A DNA stretch of 14,571 bases from Clostridia bacterium. GTDB lineage: Bacteria > Bacillota_A > Clostridia > UBA1212 > UBA1255. Of this stretch, positions 1 through 5,763 are shown in pieces. Within the stretch, counting starts at the first letter, position 1, and each line of letters begins with the position of its first letter. The position numbers and the translations under genes were made by a program. The DNA is taken from positions 1-14,571 of the forward strand of contig JAFWZH010000203.1 of assembly GCA_017522515.1 (NCBI GenBank), read 5' to 3'. The notes under the pieces are model-generated. The model worked only from the letters and a program-made list of their open reading frames with translations, made no database searches and was not told the DNA's origin.

Positions 1-260
1 CGTGAGAAATAATAAACCGAACCTGTGCAAAAATGCCTGTACAACTCAATACCCGAAATCACCTGAAATATAACTGACGGAAAAAAGCAGAGCATAATTT
101 TTCCGATATATGATGCATTTCCCCCACAAAGTGCGAATTCGCTGAAGCTCAGTTTCAATACAATTTCACTCAAAAGCATTTCGTTCACAGTTCCTGTATA
201 AATTATGCCATAAAACAAACCGAACACAACTGCGAATATAATGTATTTCCAACGCTGCAT
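1..260 (-). CDS. ABC-2-type membrane permease, partial (C-terminus beyond the window edge)
   Basis: The frame is open from ATG at 260 to the window edge, giving the first 86 residues. It starts MQRWKYIIFAVVFGLFYGII, a positively charged start followed by a hydrophobic helix, and a second hydrophobic stretch follows around residues 55-70 (IMLCFFPSVIFQVI). The ATG shares a base with the stop of the upstream gene (TAATG at 262-258), so the two are translationally coupled. This small multi-pass protein paired with another looks like one half of an ABC exporter membrane domain, of the kind found with peptide export or immunity transporters. No ATPase is visible in the window; it would have to lie to the left. 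The family assignment comes from overall character and context only. Confidence 0.6.
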   Translation of the reverse strand, partial: MQRWKYIIFAVVFGLFYGIIYTGTVNEMLLSEIVLKLSFSEFALCGGNASYIGKIMLCFFPSVIFQVISGIELYRHFCTGSVYYFS

Positions 261-1078
261 TATATCGCCTCTTTTCCTTTATATCGGGCAATGACTATTG
301 AAATCAGAAATAAAACCAATGATATCATCGGGAACAGAAGATCAAACTTTTCGCTTGCATCAAAGGACATAAGATAAAAAACATAGTTCATCGGAAAGTT
401 TATTTTGCTTCCAACTGCACTTAAAAGAGTCAGTATCAGGTAAGCCGGAAGCAGAGCAAGAATTTTGTATTTCATAATATTTGTCATGGATAATCCAACG
501 GTAAATGCTGCAAATGAAGCAGCTACCGAAGAAAACATAGCTATGTAAACGATGTAATAAAAATACGGATTCGCTTTCCACAAGGATGAAAGCCAGTATT
601 TTTCTACCTGTTCGTGATACGTCGGGTCAAAAGTGGAAAGGTTACTTTGGTCGCCTATAGCTTCAATTGGAAAGGTAATTATATTCAGTATATACTCAAA
701 AAACTGTGGAAGTGCAAAGGCAATAAATGTCATTATAAACACCGCTATGATTTTTCCGTAGTAATAATTCCAGTTTCCAAATTTTGAACGGAGATAGACT
801 TCTGTACCGTTATCTTTATCCTTTAAAAAGGAAAAGGATGCAGGGAATACAAGTAATATAGGGAAATACTGCATAAAATAAAATCCCCATTTGCCATAGG
901 TGTTAAGTAGCGACATTTTCATAGGGTGAATCAATCTGGTAATATCGTAGCCGTAAAAATCATGAAGATTTTTTGTAAAATTGATTACTATAAAAACATA
1001 TATTATCGCAATGGATAGAATAAAGATTTTCTGCTTTGATATTATTTTCATTTGTGTTTTAATTGACCTGAACAGCAT
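260..1078 (-). CDS. ABC-2-type multi-pass membrane permease
   Basis: This 272-residue protein has about six predicted membrane helices, near residues 15-33, 66-86, 108-130, 173-198, 203-222 and 247-267. A loop at about 140-170 is polar. It has no nucleotide-binding motif. The size and pattern fit the membrane subunit of an ABC-2 transporter of the type linked to bacteriocin or antibiotic-peptide export or self-protection. The start ATG follows a purine-rich site (AGAGGCG), and a good sigma-A promoter sits immediately upstream. It overlaps the next permease by one base. Its substrate cannot be told from sequence. Nearness to an agr locus and a secreted protein suggests, but does not show, a role in export or resistance for a secreted product. 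Confidence 0.65.
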   Translation of the reverse strand: MLFRSIKTQMKIISKQKIFILSIAIIYVFIVINFTKNLHDFYGYDITRLIHPMKMSLLNTYGKWGFYFMQYFPILLVFPASFSFLKDKDNGTEVYLRSKFGNWNYYYGKIIAVFIMTFIAFALPQFFEYILNIITFPIEAIGDQSNLSTFDPTYHEQVEKYWLSSLWKANPYFYYIVYIAMFSSVAASFAAFTVGLSMTNIMKYKILALLPAYLILTLLSAVGSKINFPMNYVFYLMSFDASEKFDLLFPMISLVLFLISIVIARYKGKEAI

Positions 1079-1100
1079 ATAATCGCCTCTTTCTGCTTTC

Positions 1101-1129
1101 AGTATATCACTTCATTTTTATATAGTCAA
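1101..1129 (-). promoter_or_regulatory. sigma-A promoter for the permease pair
   Basis: On the minus strand TTGACT (1129-1124) is separated by 17 bp from TATACT (1106-1101), with the permease ATG about 23 bases below the -10. The permeases therefore have their own promoter and are not only read through from agr. No GTGCC-type repeat lies upstream of it, unlike the agrB and dNTPase promoters. Confidence 0.75.
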
Positions 1130-1245
1130 TGAGATTAAGAAAGCGTTTTATTTATTGCTGAAATTTTCCTTATGGGGGTGAAAAATAGAATTCGAGCAAT
1201 TAAGCCTTGCGTAAGGTTTTGGAAAATTTTAAAAAATTACAAATC

Positions 1246-1280
1246 AATGCAAGTTCGACATAGATTGTCGAACTTGCATT
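1246..1280 (-). terminator. very stable hairpin at the end of the secreted-protein gene
   Basis: A perfect 15-bp inverted repeat (arms 1246-1260 and 1266-1280, loop 5 nt) lies 14 bp beyond the stop of the secreted-protein gene; C1245/G1281 extends it to 16 bp. On the minus strand it is followed after a few bases by a loose T-rich stretch (GATTTGTAATTTTTT), so it may be a terminator or an RNA-stabilising end. It probably insulates the gene from the permease promoter. Confidence 0.7.
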
Positions 1281-1294
1281 GGTATCGTTAGGAA

Positions 1295-1711
1295 TTACAT
1301 GGGGTTGTAAACAATCGAGGCGGTTGCACCGTAATTCGGACTGTTTCCTCTGAATTTAAAATTAACATAGTTTGAATTAAGGTAACCTTCATAAATTGAT
1401 GGATAAGATGCACTGCTGCTCTGCTCGTCCAGTGTTAATACGTTGCATATCTGGTATCCGTTCTCATTATTTGCACTACCTTGAATATATCTGAAATTAT
1501 CTTCACCACCATAAGTTGGATATACAGCTAAAGCTCTCATTGCGATGTAATCATAATCACCTGAACGTGATTTATTGCCTAGATAAGACCACGTTTGATT
1601 TGCACTTACAGTAACGGTAGTATTAGCAGCTGAAGCGTTTATACAAAATAAGCTTGATAAAGAAGCGATTGTAATAAGACCAACGATTGCTTTCTTAAAT
1701 GTTTTTTTCAT
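1295..1711 (-). CDS. small secreted protein of unknown function (signal peptide)
   Basis: This 138-residue protein starts MKKTFKKAIVGLITIASL, a classical signal peptide with a basic end, a hydrophobic core and a cleavage site ASA-A near residues 26-29. The mature part is about 110 residues, rich in Ser, Asn, Tyr and Gly, with one Cys (C89) and no further membrane helix. Alternating polar and aromatic residues suggest a beta-rich fold. The start at 1711 is chosen because an AGGAGG site sits just upstream and the signal peptide begins there; the longer frame to 1903 would run antisense-like through agrD. It has its own promoter and lies between agrD and an ABC permease. It could be a bacteriocin-like effector or a surface factor. 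I recognise no family. Confidence 0.8.
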   Translation of the reverse strand: MKKTFKKAIVGLITIASLSSLFCINASAANTTVTVSANQTWSYLGNKSRSGDYDYIAMRALAVYPTYGGEDNFRYIQGSANNENGYQICNVLTLDEQSSSASYPSIYEGYLNSNYVNFKFRGNSPNYGATASIVYNPM

Positions 1712-1768
1712 AGAAATGACCTCCTTAATTTTGGAATCTGTTTTATTTTTGCAACACAATGATGTAAA

Positions 1769-1797
1769 ATTATAGCCGGCATAAATTTTAACATCAA
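1769..1797 (-). promoter_or_regulatory. sigma-A promoter for the secreted protein
   Basis: On the minus strand TTGATG (1797-1792), 17 bp, TATAAT (1774-1769). It lies just below the agrD stop and gives a leader of about 50 bases ending in the AGGAGG site. No LytTR-like repeat is visible upstream, so direct control by the agr regulator is not indicated; read-through from the agrBD promoter is possible. Confidence 0.75.
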
Positions 1798-1805
1798 AGC
1801 TATGC

Positions 1806-1946
1806 TTACTTCTTAAGTGACTGAGGCTTCTTAGGCTCTGCAATCTGATGCATTCCCCACATAGAAGCTGCACCATAAGCACGATCAGCCATAGTTTCAG
1901 CAATTTTCTTAATTACTGAAGCAACCTTTTTGTTTGCATTTTTCAT
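1806..1946 (-). CDS. agrD: AgrD-type autoinducing peptide precursor with a serine core
   Basis: This 46-residue precursor directly follows agrB, its ATG overlapping the agrB stop (TAATG) and its GGGAGG ribosome site lying inside the end of agrB. It has three AgrD parts: a basic amphipathic leader (about residues 1-23), a short core, and a 14-residue tail HQIAEPKKPQSLKK. From memory, the S. aureus type I precursor is also 46 residues with Cys at position 28, a five-residue ring and a 14-residue tail with Pro at tail position 6. Here Ser28 begins SMWGM and the tail also has Pro at position 6. The inferred signal is a five-residue lactone ring closed by Ser, with an exocyclic tail from the preceding AYGAA region of unknown length. 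Serine rings are known from the enterococcal fsr pheromone and from some staphylococci. Confidence 0.88.
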   Translation of the reverse strand: MKNANKKVASVIKKIAETMADRAYGAASMWGMHQIAEPKKPQSLKK

Positions 1947-2536
1947 TAAAAAACCTCCCTTCGTATTTTTTGGAATGTTGCAACAATAACCAAAAGTGAA
2001 ATTAGTACCAGAGTATATAGAAATATAACTCCGACATCATATGATAATACTTGTGAAATCACTCCAATAGAACCATAGAGCAATCCAAGCATTACAGACA
2101 ATTTTTTATTTCGCTTTTTCTGAATGACAGATAATGGTTTGTTATTATGCTCAATCGGACATTCAGATGCAAAAGTAACTATTGAAAAAACAAGCATTAA
2201 AGCGTCAGCGTGATATGTAAGCTGCTTTATAGTTAAATCGTAAACAACCAATAACGCTATGTATAATATTGAAAACAGAAAATTACATTTGAAGTATGTG
2301 TTTGCATGATATCCGCCTGTAAATTGTCGCAATGGAACAAAACAGATTAAAAATGCAATACTCTCATAGAAGTGATGAGAGCATATTCCGATTAAAAGAA
2401 TTAGAATTATATTCACAATAGATGAAATAGTAATTTCTAAACCGTATCTATAATACGCTAATACATCTTCATCTTTATCTATGGTCCCTGTTTTTACAAG
2501 ATATTGGAGAAGTTTGTTGCTGAAAGATTTTATCAT
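1946..2536 (-). CDS. agrB: AgrB-type autoinducer-processing membrane peptidase
   Basis: AgrB is a membrane cysteine endopeptidase that cuts the AgrD tail and helps cyclise the signal. This 196-residue protein has the family hallmark LRQFTGGYHANTYFKC with catalytic His77 and Cys84, and several hydrophobic helices before and after. I chose the ATG at 2536 because it lies 8 bases after an AAGGG site and because it puts His and Cys at 77 and 84, the same numbers as in S. aureus AgrB; an upstream GTG (2545) and ATG (2542) are too close to the ribosome site. It is the first gene of the agrBD operon, behind a promoter with LytTR-like repeats, and is coupled to agrD by a one-base overlap. Confidence 0.95.
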   Translation of the reverse strand: MIKSFSNKLLQYLVKTGTIDKDEDVLAYYRYGLEITISSIVNIILILLIGICSHHFYESIAFLICFVPLRQFTGGYHANTYFKCNFLFSILYIALLVVYDLTIKQLTYHADALMLVFSIVTFASECPIEHNNKPLSVIQKKRNKKLSVMLGLLYGSIGVISQVLSYDVGVIFLYTLVLISLLVIVATFQKIRREVF

Positions 2537-2567
2537 TGTCATCACCCTTGTACTATCTCTTGATTAT

Positions 2568-2596
2568 AATATACACTACGTTTTGCGGATAGTCAA
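2568..2596 (-). promoter_or_regulatory. agrBD promoter
   Basis: On the minus strand TTGACT (2596-2591), 17 bp, TATATT (2573-2568), with a leader of about 25 bases to agrB. It starts 7 bp downstream of the paired direct repeats at 2604-2633. The remainder of the gene-free stretch 2537-2842 holds only those repeats, a repeated GTACTATCTC (about 2550 and 2689) and the terminator of the kinase operon. Confidence 0.85.
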
Positions 2597-2603
2597 GCAA
2601 TCT

Positions 2604-2633
2604 GGCACAGAATCGTTTTTTTAGGCACGAAAT
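2604..2633 (-). promoter_or_regulatory. paired direct repeats, likely LytTR regulator site (agrBD)
   Basis: Read on the minus strand, ATTTCGTGCC (2633-2624) is followed by ten bases and then ATTCTGTGCC (2613-2604), a 20-bp period or two helical turns. The second copy ends exactly 7 bp before the -35 box. LytTR-type AgrA proteins bind pairs of about 9-bp direct repeats in this position. The same pair in the same place occurs at the dNTPase promoter (5643-5672). Binding by the regulator at 4165-4902 is inferred. Confidence 0.75.
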
Positions 2634-2800
2634 ATTTGAAACTCATATCTCGGATACATTTAGTTTTATTCGTGGATCGAGGATAGGTGTACTATCTCAA
2701 TTCAGATAATAAGTGTCATATTACTGGCGATTATGCTTTTGAAATCGACAAAAAACTCTAATTTATGTGATGGTTTTACACGTTTCATCGTTTTTGCTAT

Positions 2801-2832
2801 AAAAAATGAGGCTTGCCTATATGGCAAACCTC
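2801..2832 (-). terminator. terminator of the regulator-kinase operon
   Basis: On the minus strand GAGGTTTGCC (2832-2823), loop ATATA, GGCAAGCCTC (2817-2808), then ATTTTTT. The ten-pair stem has one G-T pair. It lies 10 bases past the kinase stop and separates that operon from the agrBD promoter. Confidence 0.85.
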
Positions 2833-2842
2833 GTTTTTGTGT

Positions 2843-4168
2843 TTAAATGTCAGTATTGATAATGACGGAACAGCAGAACAGCTTATCTTTTTCATAAAAA
2901 TCGCATTTCCCGTTGTATTTATCAGCAATATCTCGAATTATCTTTGTTCCTAATCCGCTTGTATCTTTGTTTTTCTTTGTTGAAAGCAATTTTGGATTGT
3001 TTTTAAGAACAGACTTTTCTATGGAATTGCATACTAGAAATGTGTATGTTCCTACATCTTCCGAGATATTTACAGATAGCTTCTTTTCTGATTTGTCCAG
3101 GACAGAAGTTGCGGTGATAGCGTTATCAAGCATATTTGACAGCAGACGGCATAAATCAATATCATCTATGCCTGTAAAGTTGTTTACCGTCATGCAAACA
3201 GCTTGTATTCCGAAAGATTTTGCCATTGTTAATTTTGCGTTGATAATTGAGTTTGCGAAATCGTTATCGGTTTTAACAAATATTAATCTATCATCGGCAA
3301 TATTTATCATTTTTTTCAAGTGTTCCTGGGCTTTTTTAATTTCTCCCTTTGACAAGAAATCGTCGAGAACCTGGTACATGGCTTTGTTATCATGACGTAA
3401 TTTTCTTATGAGATTATATTCTGTATCGGCGTTTTCTATATATTGTTCGTTATATGATATCTGAATTCTCAACTTTTCATTTTCGATTACTGCAATATTC
3501 TTCGTGCCCAAGTCAATTATAAAATAAAAAGTGACAATGTTTATAATAATCAATGCTACCATACCAATCAGAGAGTAAGTCATACCACGAGAGGAGTGCG
3601 AATCAAATGAGATTAAGACAAAAAGTGCTCCAATAACTATACTCAATAACAGCGTTATTATAATTAGTGCCCACTCATTATGTGATAATTGACGAGAGCT
3701 GTTGATGTCCTTGTGAAATGCCTTTAATGATATCATAACAAAATACATAATCAGTAATTGAGTTGTAATAACAGAAATTAGTCGATGAAAACCATTGGAA
3801 ATAAAGACCTCATTGAGAGTTTTATTGAATAAAACAGCAGTACCACTAGCTGTTAAAGCTGAAACAATCAAGGCTATAACAACTGGAAAAACAGATGCAA
3901 AGAGCTTATGAATTATTTTACCATGTAAGCATGTAATGCAGAATAAAAATATCAGTAATACATATAGAATCGCCAGAAAATGCTCAAATACAGAAATTAA
4001 GTTAAGCACTGAAATTAACACGGCATATAAAACAGCAAATAGAGCACCATGATTTTTTGTGAATTTGTCGGAAAATTTTCCACCTAAAAATTTAAAGGGG
4101 AAATACATCATTACAAATCCTTGAAAGCAATTAATGCTTATTTCAAATAAATCCCATAAAAATTTCAT
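2843..4168 (-). CDS. agrC: AgrC-like membrane sensor histidine kinase (GHKL type)
   Basis: This 441-residue kinase is the likely receptor for the agr peptide. Residues 1-220 hold six or seven hydrophobic helices (for example around 43-60, 65-80, 91-113, 131-149, 166-188 and 198-220), the usual AgrC sensor layout. A coiled linker (225-250) leads to the phosphoacceptor segment RKLRHDNKAM with His259. The ATPase part shows an N-box LLSNMLDNA (Asn345, Asn349) and a G-box SGLGTKIIRD (Gly405, Gly407). It overlaps the stop of the response regulator by four bases (ATGA), so the two are made together. The order regulator-kinase, with agrBD after a terminator and its own promoter, differs from the single agrBDCA operon of staphylococci. 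Ligand assignment rests on neighbourhood. Confidence 0.92.
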   Translation of the reverse strand: MKFLWDLFEISINCFQGFVMMYFPFKFLGGKFSDKFTKNHGALFAVLYAVLISVLNLISVFEHFLAILYVLLIFLFCITCLHGKIIHKLFASVFPVVIALIVSALTASGTAVLFNKTLNEVFISNGFHRLISVITTQLLIMYFVMISLKAFHKDINSSRQLSHNEWALIIITLLLSIVIGALFVLISFDSHSSRGMTYSLIGMVALIIINIVTFYFIIDLGTKNIAVIENEKLRIQISYNEQYIENADTEYNLIRKLRHDNKAMYQVLDDFLSKGEIKKAQEHLKKMINIADDRLIFVKTDNDFANSIINAKLTMAKSFGIQAVCMTVNNFTGIDDIDLCRLLSNMLDNAITATSVLDKSEKKLSVNISEDVGTYTFLVCNSIEKSVLKNNPKLLSTKKNKDTSGLGTKIIRDIADKYNGKCDFYEKDKLFCCSVIINTDI

Positions 4169-4902
4169 AGCGTATCCCTTAAGTATAGAGTGTATTTGTT
4201 ATCTACTGTTTCCTTGTAGCTTGACCCGGTTGCTAATGATTTTTTTACACCGTTATAATTAATATATACTTTTCCGATTTTTTTATCAATAGCCTTTATG
4301 TATCTTAAATTTACTATGTAACTTCTATGGATTCTGACAAAGTTGTACATATTGATTTCTGCCTCTAATTCATTAATTGAACCTCTGATAGATACAGGCG
4401 TTTCTCTGTTTTGGATATGATATTTAAGATAATGTTTGTCGCTTTCTATGTAAATAATATTATAATAATATACAGCAACAGTTTCTTCAGAATTTTCAAG
4501 AACAATTTTTTGGTGTTGTTTCATATGGTTCATTAATTTATTTATTACGTATGAAATGTTTTCGGTCAAACAGCTTGCAGGATCTTTTGGAATAAAGTGA
4601 AATGGCTGGAAATCAAAACTTTTATAGACCAATTCCGAGTGGTTGGTAATGAATACAATAAAACACTGTGTAAATTCATCTCTGAACTTCTGGGCTATTT
4701 CAAAACCACCTATTTTGGGCATATCAATATCAAGAAACAAAACATCAAAAGGGGTGTGATTATTGTCGTCAAGCAATAACTTTCCATTAATAAAGCATTT
4801 GATGGTGAAATCGTCAGTATATCTTTTAAATTCCTGTAAAATGGTTTGATTAAGAATATCGAGCATGTATTCATTATCATCACATATAGCAATTCTGATC
4901 AT
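4165..4902 (-). CDS. agrA: AgrA-like LytTR-family response regulator
   Basis: This 245-residue protein has a receiver domain (about 1-125) with acidic pocket Asp8/Asp9, phosphorylation site Asp58 (FLDIDMP), Thr86 and Lys106 (FIPK). A LytTR DNA-binding domain follows (about 138-240), with IIYIESDKHYLKYH and FVRIHRSYIVNLRYI. I chose the ATG at 4902 because AGGAGG lies 8 bases upstream and the receiver begins MIRIAICDDNE; the longer frame adds 46 residues unlike the family. It overlaps the kinase gene by four bases. The expected DNA target is paired direct repeats upstream of -35 boxes, which are present at agrBD and at the dNTPase gene. It is probably the activator linking cell density to both. 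Confidence 0.93.
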   Translation of the reverse strand: MIRIAICDDNEYMLDILNQTILQEFKRYTDDFTIKCFINGKLLLDDNNHTPFDVLFLDIDMPKIGGFEIAQKFRDEFTQCFIVFITNHSELVYKSFDFQPFHFIPKDPASCLTENISYVINKLMNHMKQHQKIVLENSEETVAVYYYNIIYIESDKHYLKYHIQNRETPVSIRGSINELEAEINMYNFVRIHRSYIVNLRYIKAIDKKIGKVYINYNGVKKSLATGSSYKETVDNKYTLYLRDTL

Positions 4903-4939
4903 TTTACAATCCCTCCTAAAATAATACATTATTACCCAC

Positions 4940-4968
4940 ATTTTACCATGATTTTCTTTAAAAGTCAA
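4940..4968 (-). promoter_or_regulatory. sigma-A promoter of the regulator-kinase operon
   Basis: On the minus strand TTGACT (4968-4963), 17 bp, TAAAAT (4945-4940), followed by a leader of about 35 bases and the AGGAGG of the response regulator. No GTGCC repeats lie upstream, so this operon looks constitutive rather than autoinduced. Confidence 0.8.
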
Positions 4969-5019
4969 TTGTAAATAATTAAAAAAATATGGATGCAGCA
5001 TATATTTATCATATTTGTA

Positions 5020-5060
5020 AATAAATAACGGCCGATACACTTGAGTGTAAAAGCCGTTTT
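5020..5060 (-). terminator. terminator after the XRE gene, possibly bidirectional
   Basis: An outer stem AACGGC/GCCGTT (5027-5032 and 5053-5058) encloses an inner stem TACACT/AGTGTA. On the minus strand it is followed by ATTTATTT, on the plus strand by TTTT. It ends the XRE transcript ahead of the regulator promoter. Confidence 0.7.
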
Positions 5061-5068
5061 AATGCATT

Positions 5069-5443
5069 TTATTTTTCGTTAGCACGTTTCATTAATCTTA
5101 ATTCGTATAATAAGTGCTGACGATCTCTATGTTTTAGTTCATCGAGCATATTAACAATATCACCAAATGTAATATTGTCACAAAATACGTCTGATAATCG
5201 TGAGTATTCTTTGGAACAGGTACACTTGCCAAGAAGATAATCAACAGGAACATGGAAAAATTCTGAAATGCTTAAGAGGAGCTGACACGGTGGAATAGAT
5301 ACGCCTTGTTCGTAATGACCTAATGTACTTTTGCTAATGTTGAGTTTTTTTGCTAGTTCAGCCTGCGTTAATTTGTGTGATTTTCTCAAGTCAGAAATTT
5401 TATAACCACAGTTGTTACTAAGTGATTCCGAATCCTTTTTCAT
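5069..5443 (-). CDS. XRE-family helix-turn-helix regulator
   Basis: This 124-residue protein has a Cro/C1-type helix-turn-helix at about residues 16-71 (ISDLRKSHKLTQAELAKKLNISKSTLGHYEQG, in two parts, ending PVDYLLG). The C-terminal 50 residues are charged and helical, probably for dimerisation. An AGGAGG site precedes the ATG. It is transcribed away from the dNTPase gene and toward the agr genes, and shares with the dNTPase a 320-bp intergenic region. Its operator is unknown; the imperfect inverted repeat over its own -10 box suggests self-repression. It could also gate the dNTPase promoter. No partner toxin is seen beside it. Confidence 0.88.
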   Translation of the reverse strand: MKKDSESLSNNCGYKISDLRKSHKLTQAELAKKLNISKSTLGHYEQGVSIPPCQLLLSISEFFHVPVDYLLGKCTCSKEYSRLSDVFCDNITFGDIVNMLDELKHRDRQHLLYELRLMKRANEK

Positions 5444-5471
5444 CTGCTAACCTCCTATAATTACTTGTCAT

Positions 5472-5493
5472 ATTATAACAAAAATTGTATAAT
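5472..5493 (-). promoter_or_regulatory. -10 box and possible operator of the XRE gene
   Basis: The minus strand has TATAAT (5477-5472) about 29 bases above the XRE start; the -35 is weak. It sits in an imperfect inverted repeat ATTATA-ACA / TGTATAAT (5472-5493) that could be an autoregulatory operator. The rest of the 320-bp gap 5444-5763 holds, on the plus strand, the dNTPase control region; 5494-5627 is AT-rich and I see nothing firm in it. Confidence 0.45.
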
Positions 5494-5642
5494 TAGTCAC
5501 AAAAATCTCATTAATTGTAGTTTTTGAGAGAATAAATTGATAATAGTATCTCGGATGTGATATTAAATATCCAAATTCGGATAATGTTGTCGAATCTTTA
5601 CTTGTAATGATTTGCTATATCTCTAAAATATGAGTTTTATAA

Positions 5643-5672
5643 ATTTCGTGCCGAAATATATGATTTCGTGCC
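5643..5672 (+). promoter_or_regulatory. paired direct repeats, likely LytTR regulator site (dNTPase)
   Basis: ATTTCGTGCC occurs at 5643-5652 and again, perfectly, at 5663-5672, a 20-bp period, ending 7 bp before the -35 box. Spacing and sequence equal those at the agrBD promoter. The likeness extends upstream: 22 of 25 bases match between 5628-5652 here and 2648-2624 (minus) there. This is the main evidence that one regulator controls both operons. Confidence 0.75.
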
Positions 5673-5679
5673 AAAATAC

Positions 5680-5708
5680 TGGACAAGCAATTATTTAAAT
5701 CGTATAAT
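5680..5708 (+). promoter_or_regulatory. promoter of the dNTPase gene
   Basis: TGGACA (5680-5685), 17 bp, TATAAT (5703-5708). The -35 departs from TTGACA at one base, fitting an activated promoter. The leader is about 50 bases and ends with GAAAGGTGG about 9 bases before the ATG at 5764. Confidence 0.8.
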
Positions 5709-5763
5709 ACAAGTATAAGGTAATGAATTATAACATTACATAAAAGAAAGGTGGCATACTTAC

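Noticed and set aside
1246..1280. LexA-like or phage operator palindrome
   Set aside because: The GAAC/GTTC half-sites do not have the Gram-positive LexA spacing, and the position right after a stop codon fits a transcript-end hairpin.
1712..1903. Upstream extension of the secreted protein (64 more residues)
   Set aside because: It lacks a ribosome site, overlaps agrD in another frame, and a textbook signal peptide with AGGAGG begins at 1711.
2913..3395. Plus-strand open frame opposite the kinase gene
   Set aside because: It is antisense to the conserved ATPase domain and has no ribosome site; its composition mirrors the kinase codons.
4903..5040. N-terminal extension of the response regulator
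   Set aside because: The receiver domain starts at the ATG at 4902 behind AGGAGG; the extension covers the promoter and has no family match.
5069..5443. Antitoxin of a toxin-antitoxin pair
   Set aside because: No small toxin-like gene lies beside it; a terminator separates it from the response regulator.
2647..5554. TATCTCGGAT shared at 2647-2656 and 5545-5554 as a second common regulator site
   Set aside because: Its distance and orientation relative to the two promoters differ, so it lacks the fixed geometry of the GTGCC repeats.
5732..5752. Six-codon leader peptide (MNYNIT) before the dNTPase
   Set aside because: No ribosome site and too short to distinguish from chance.
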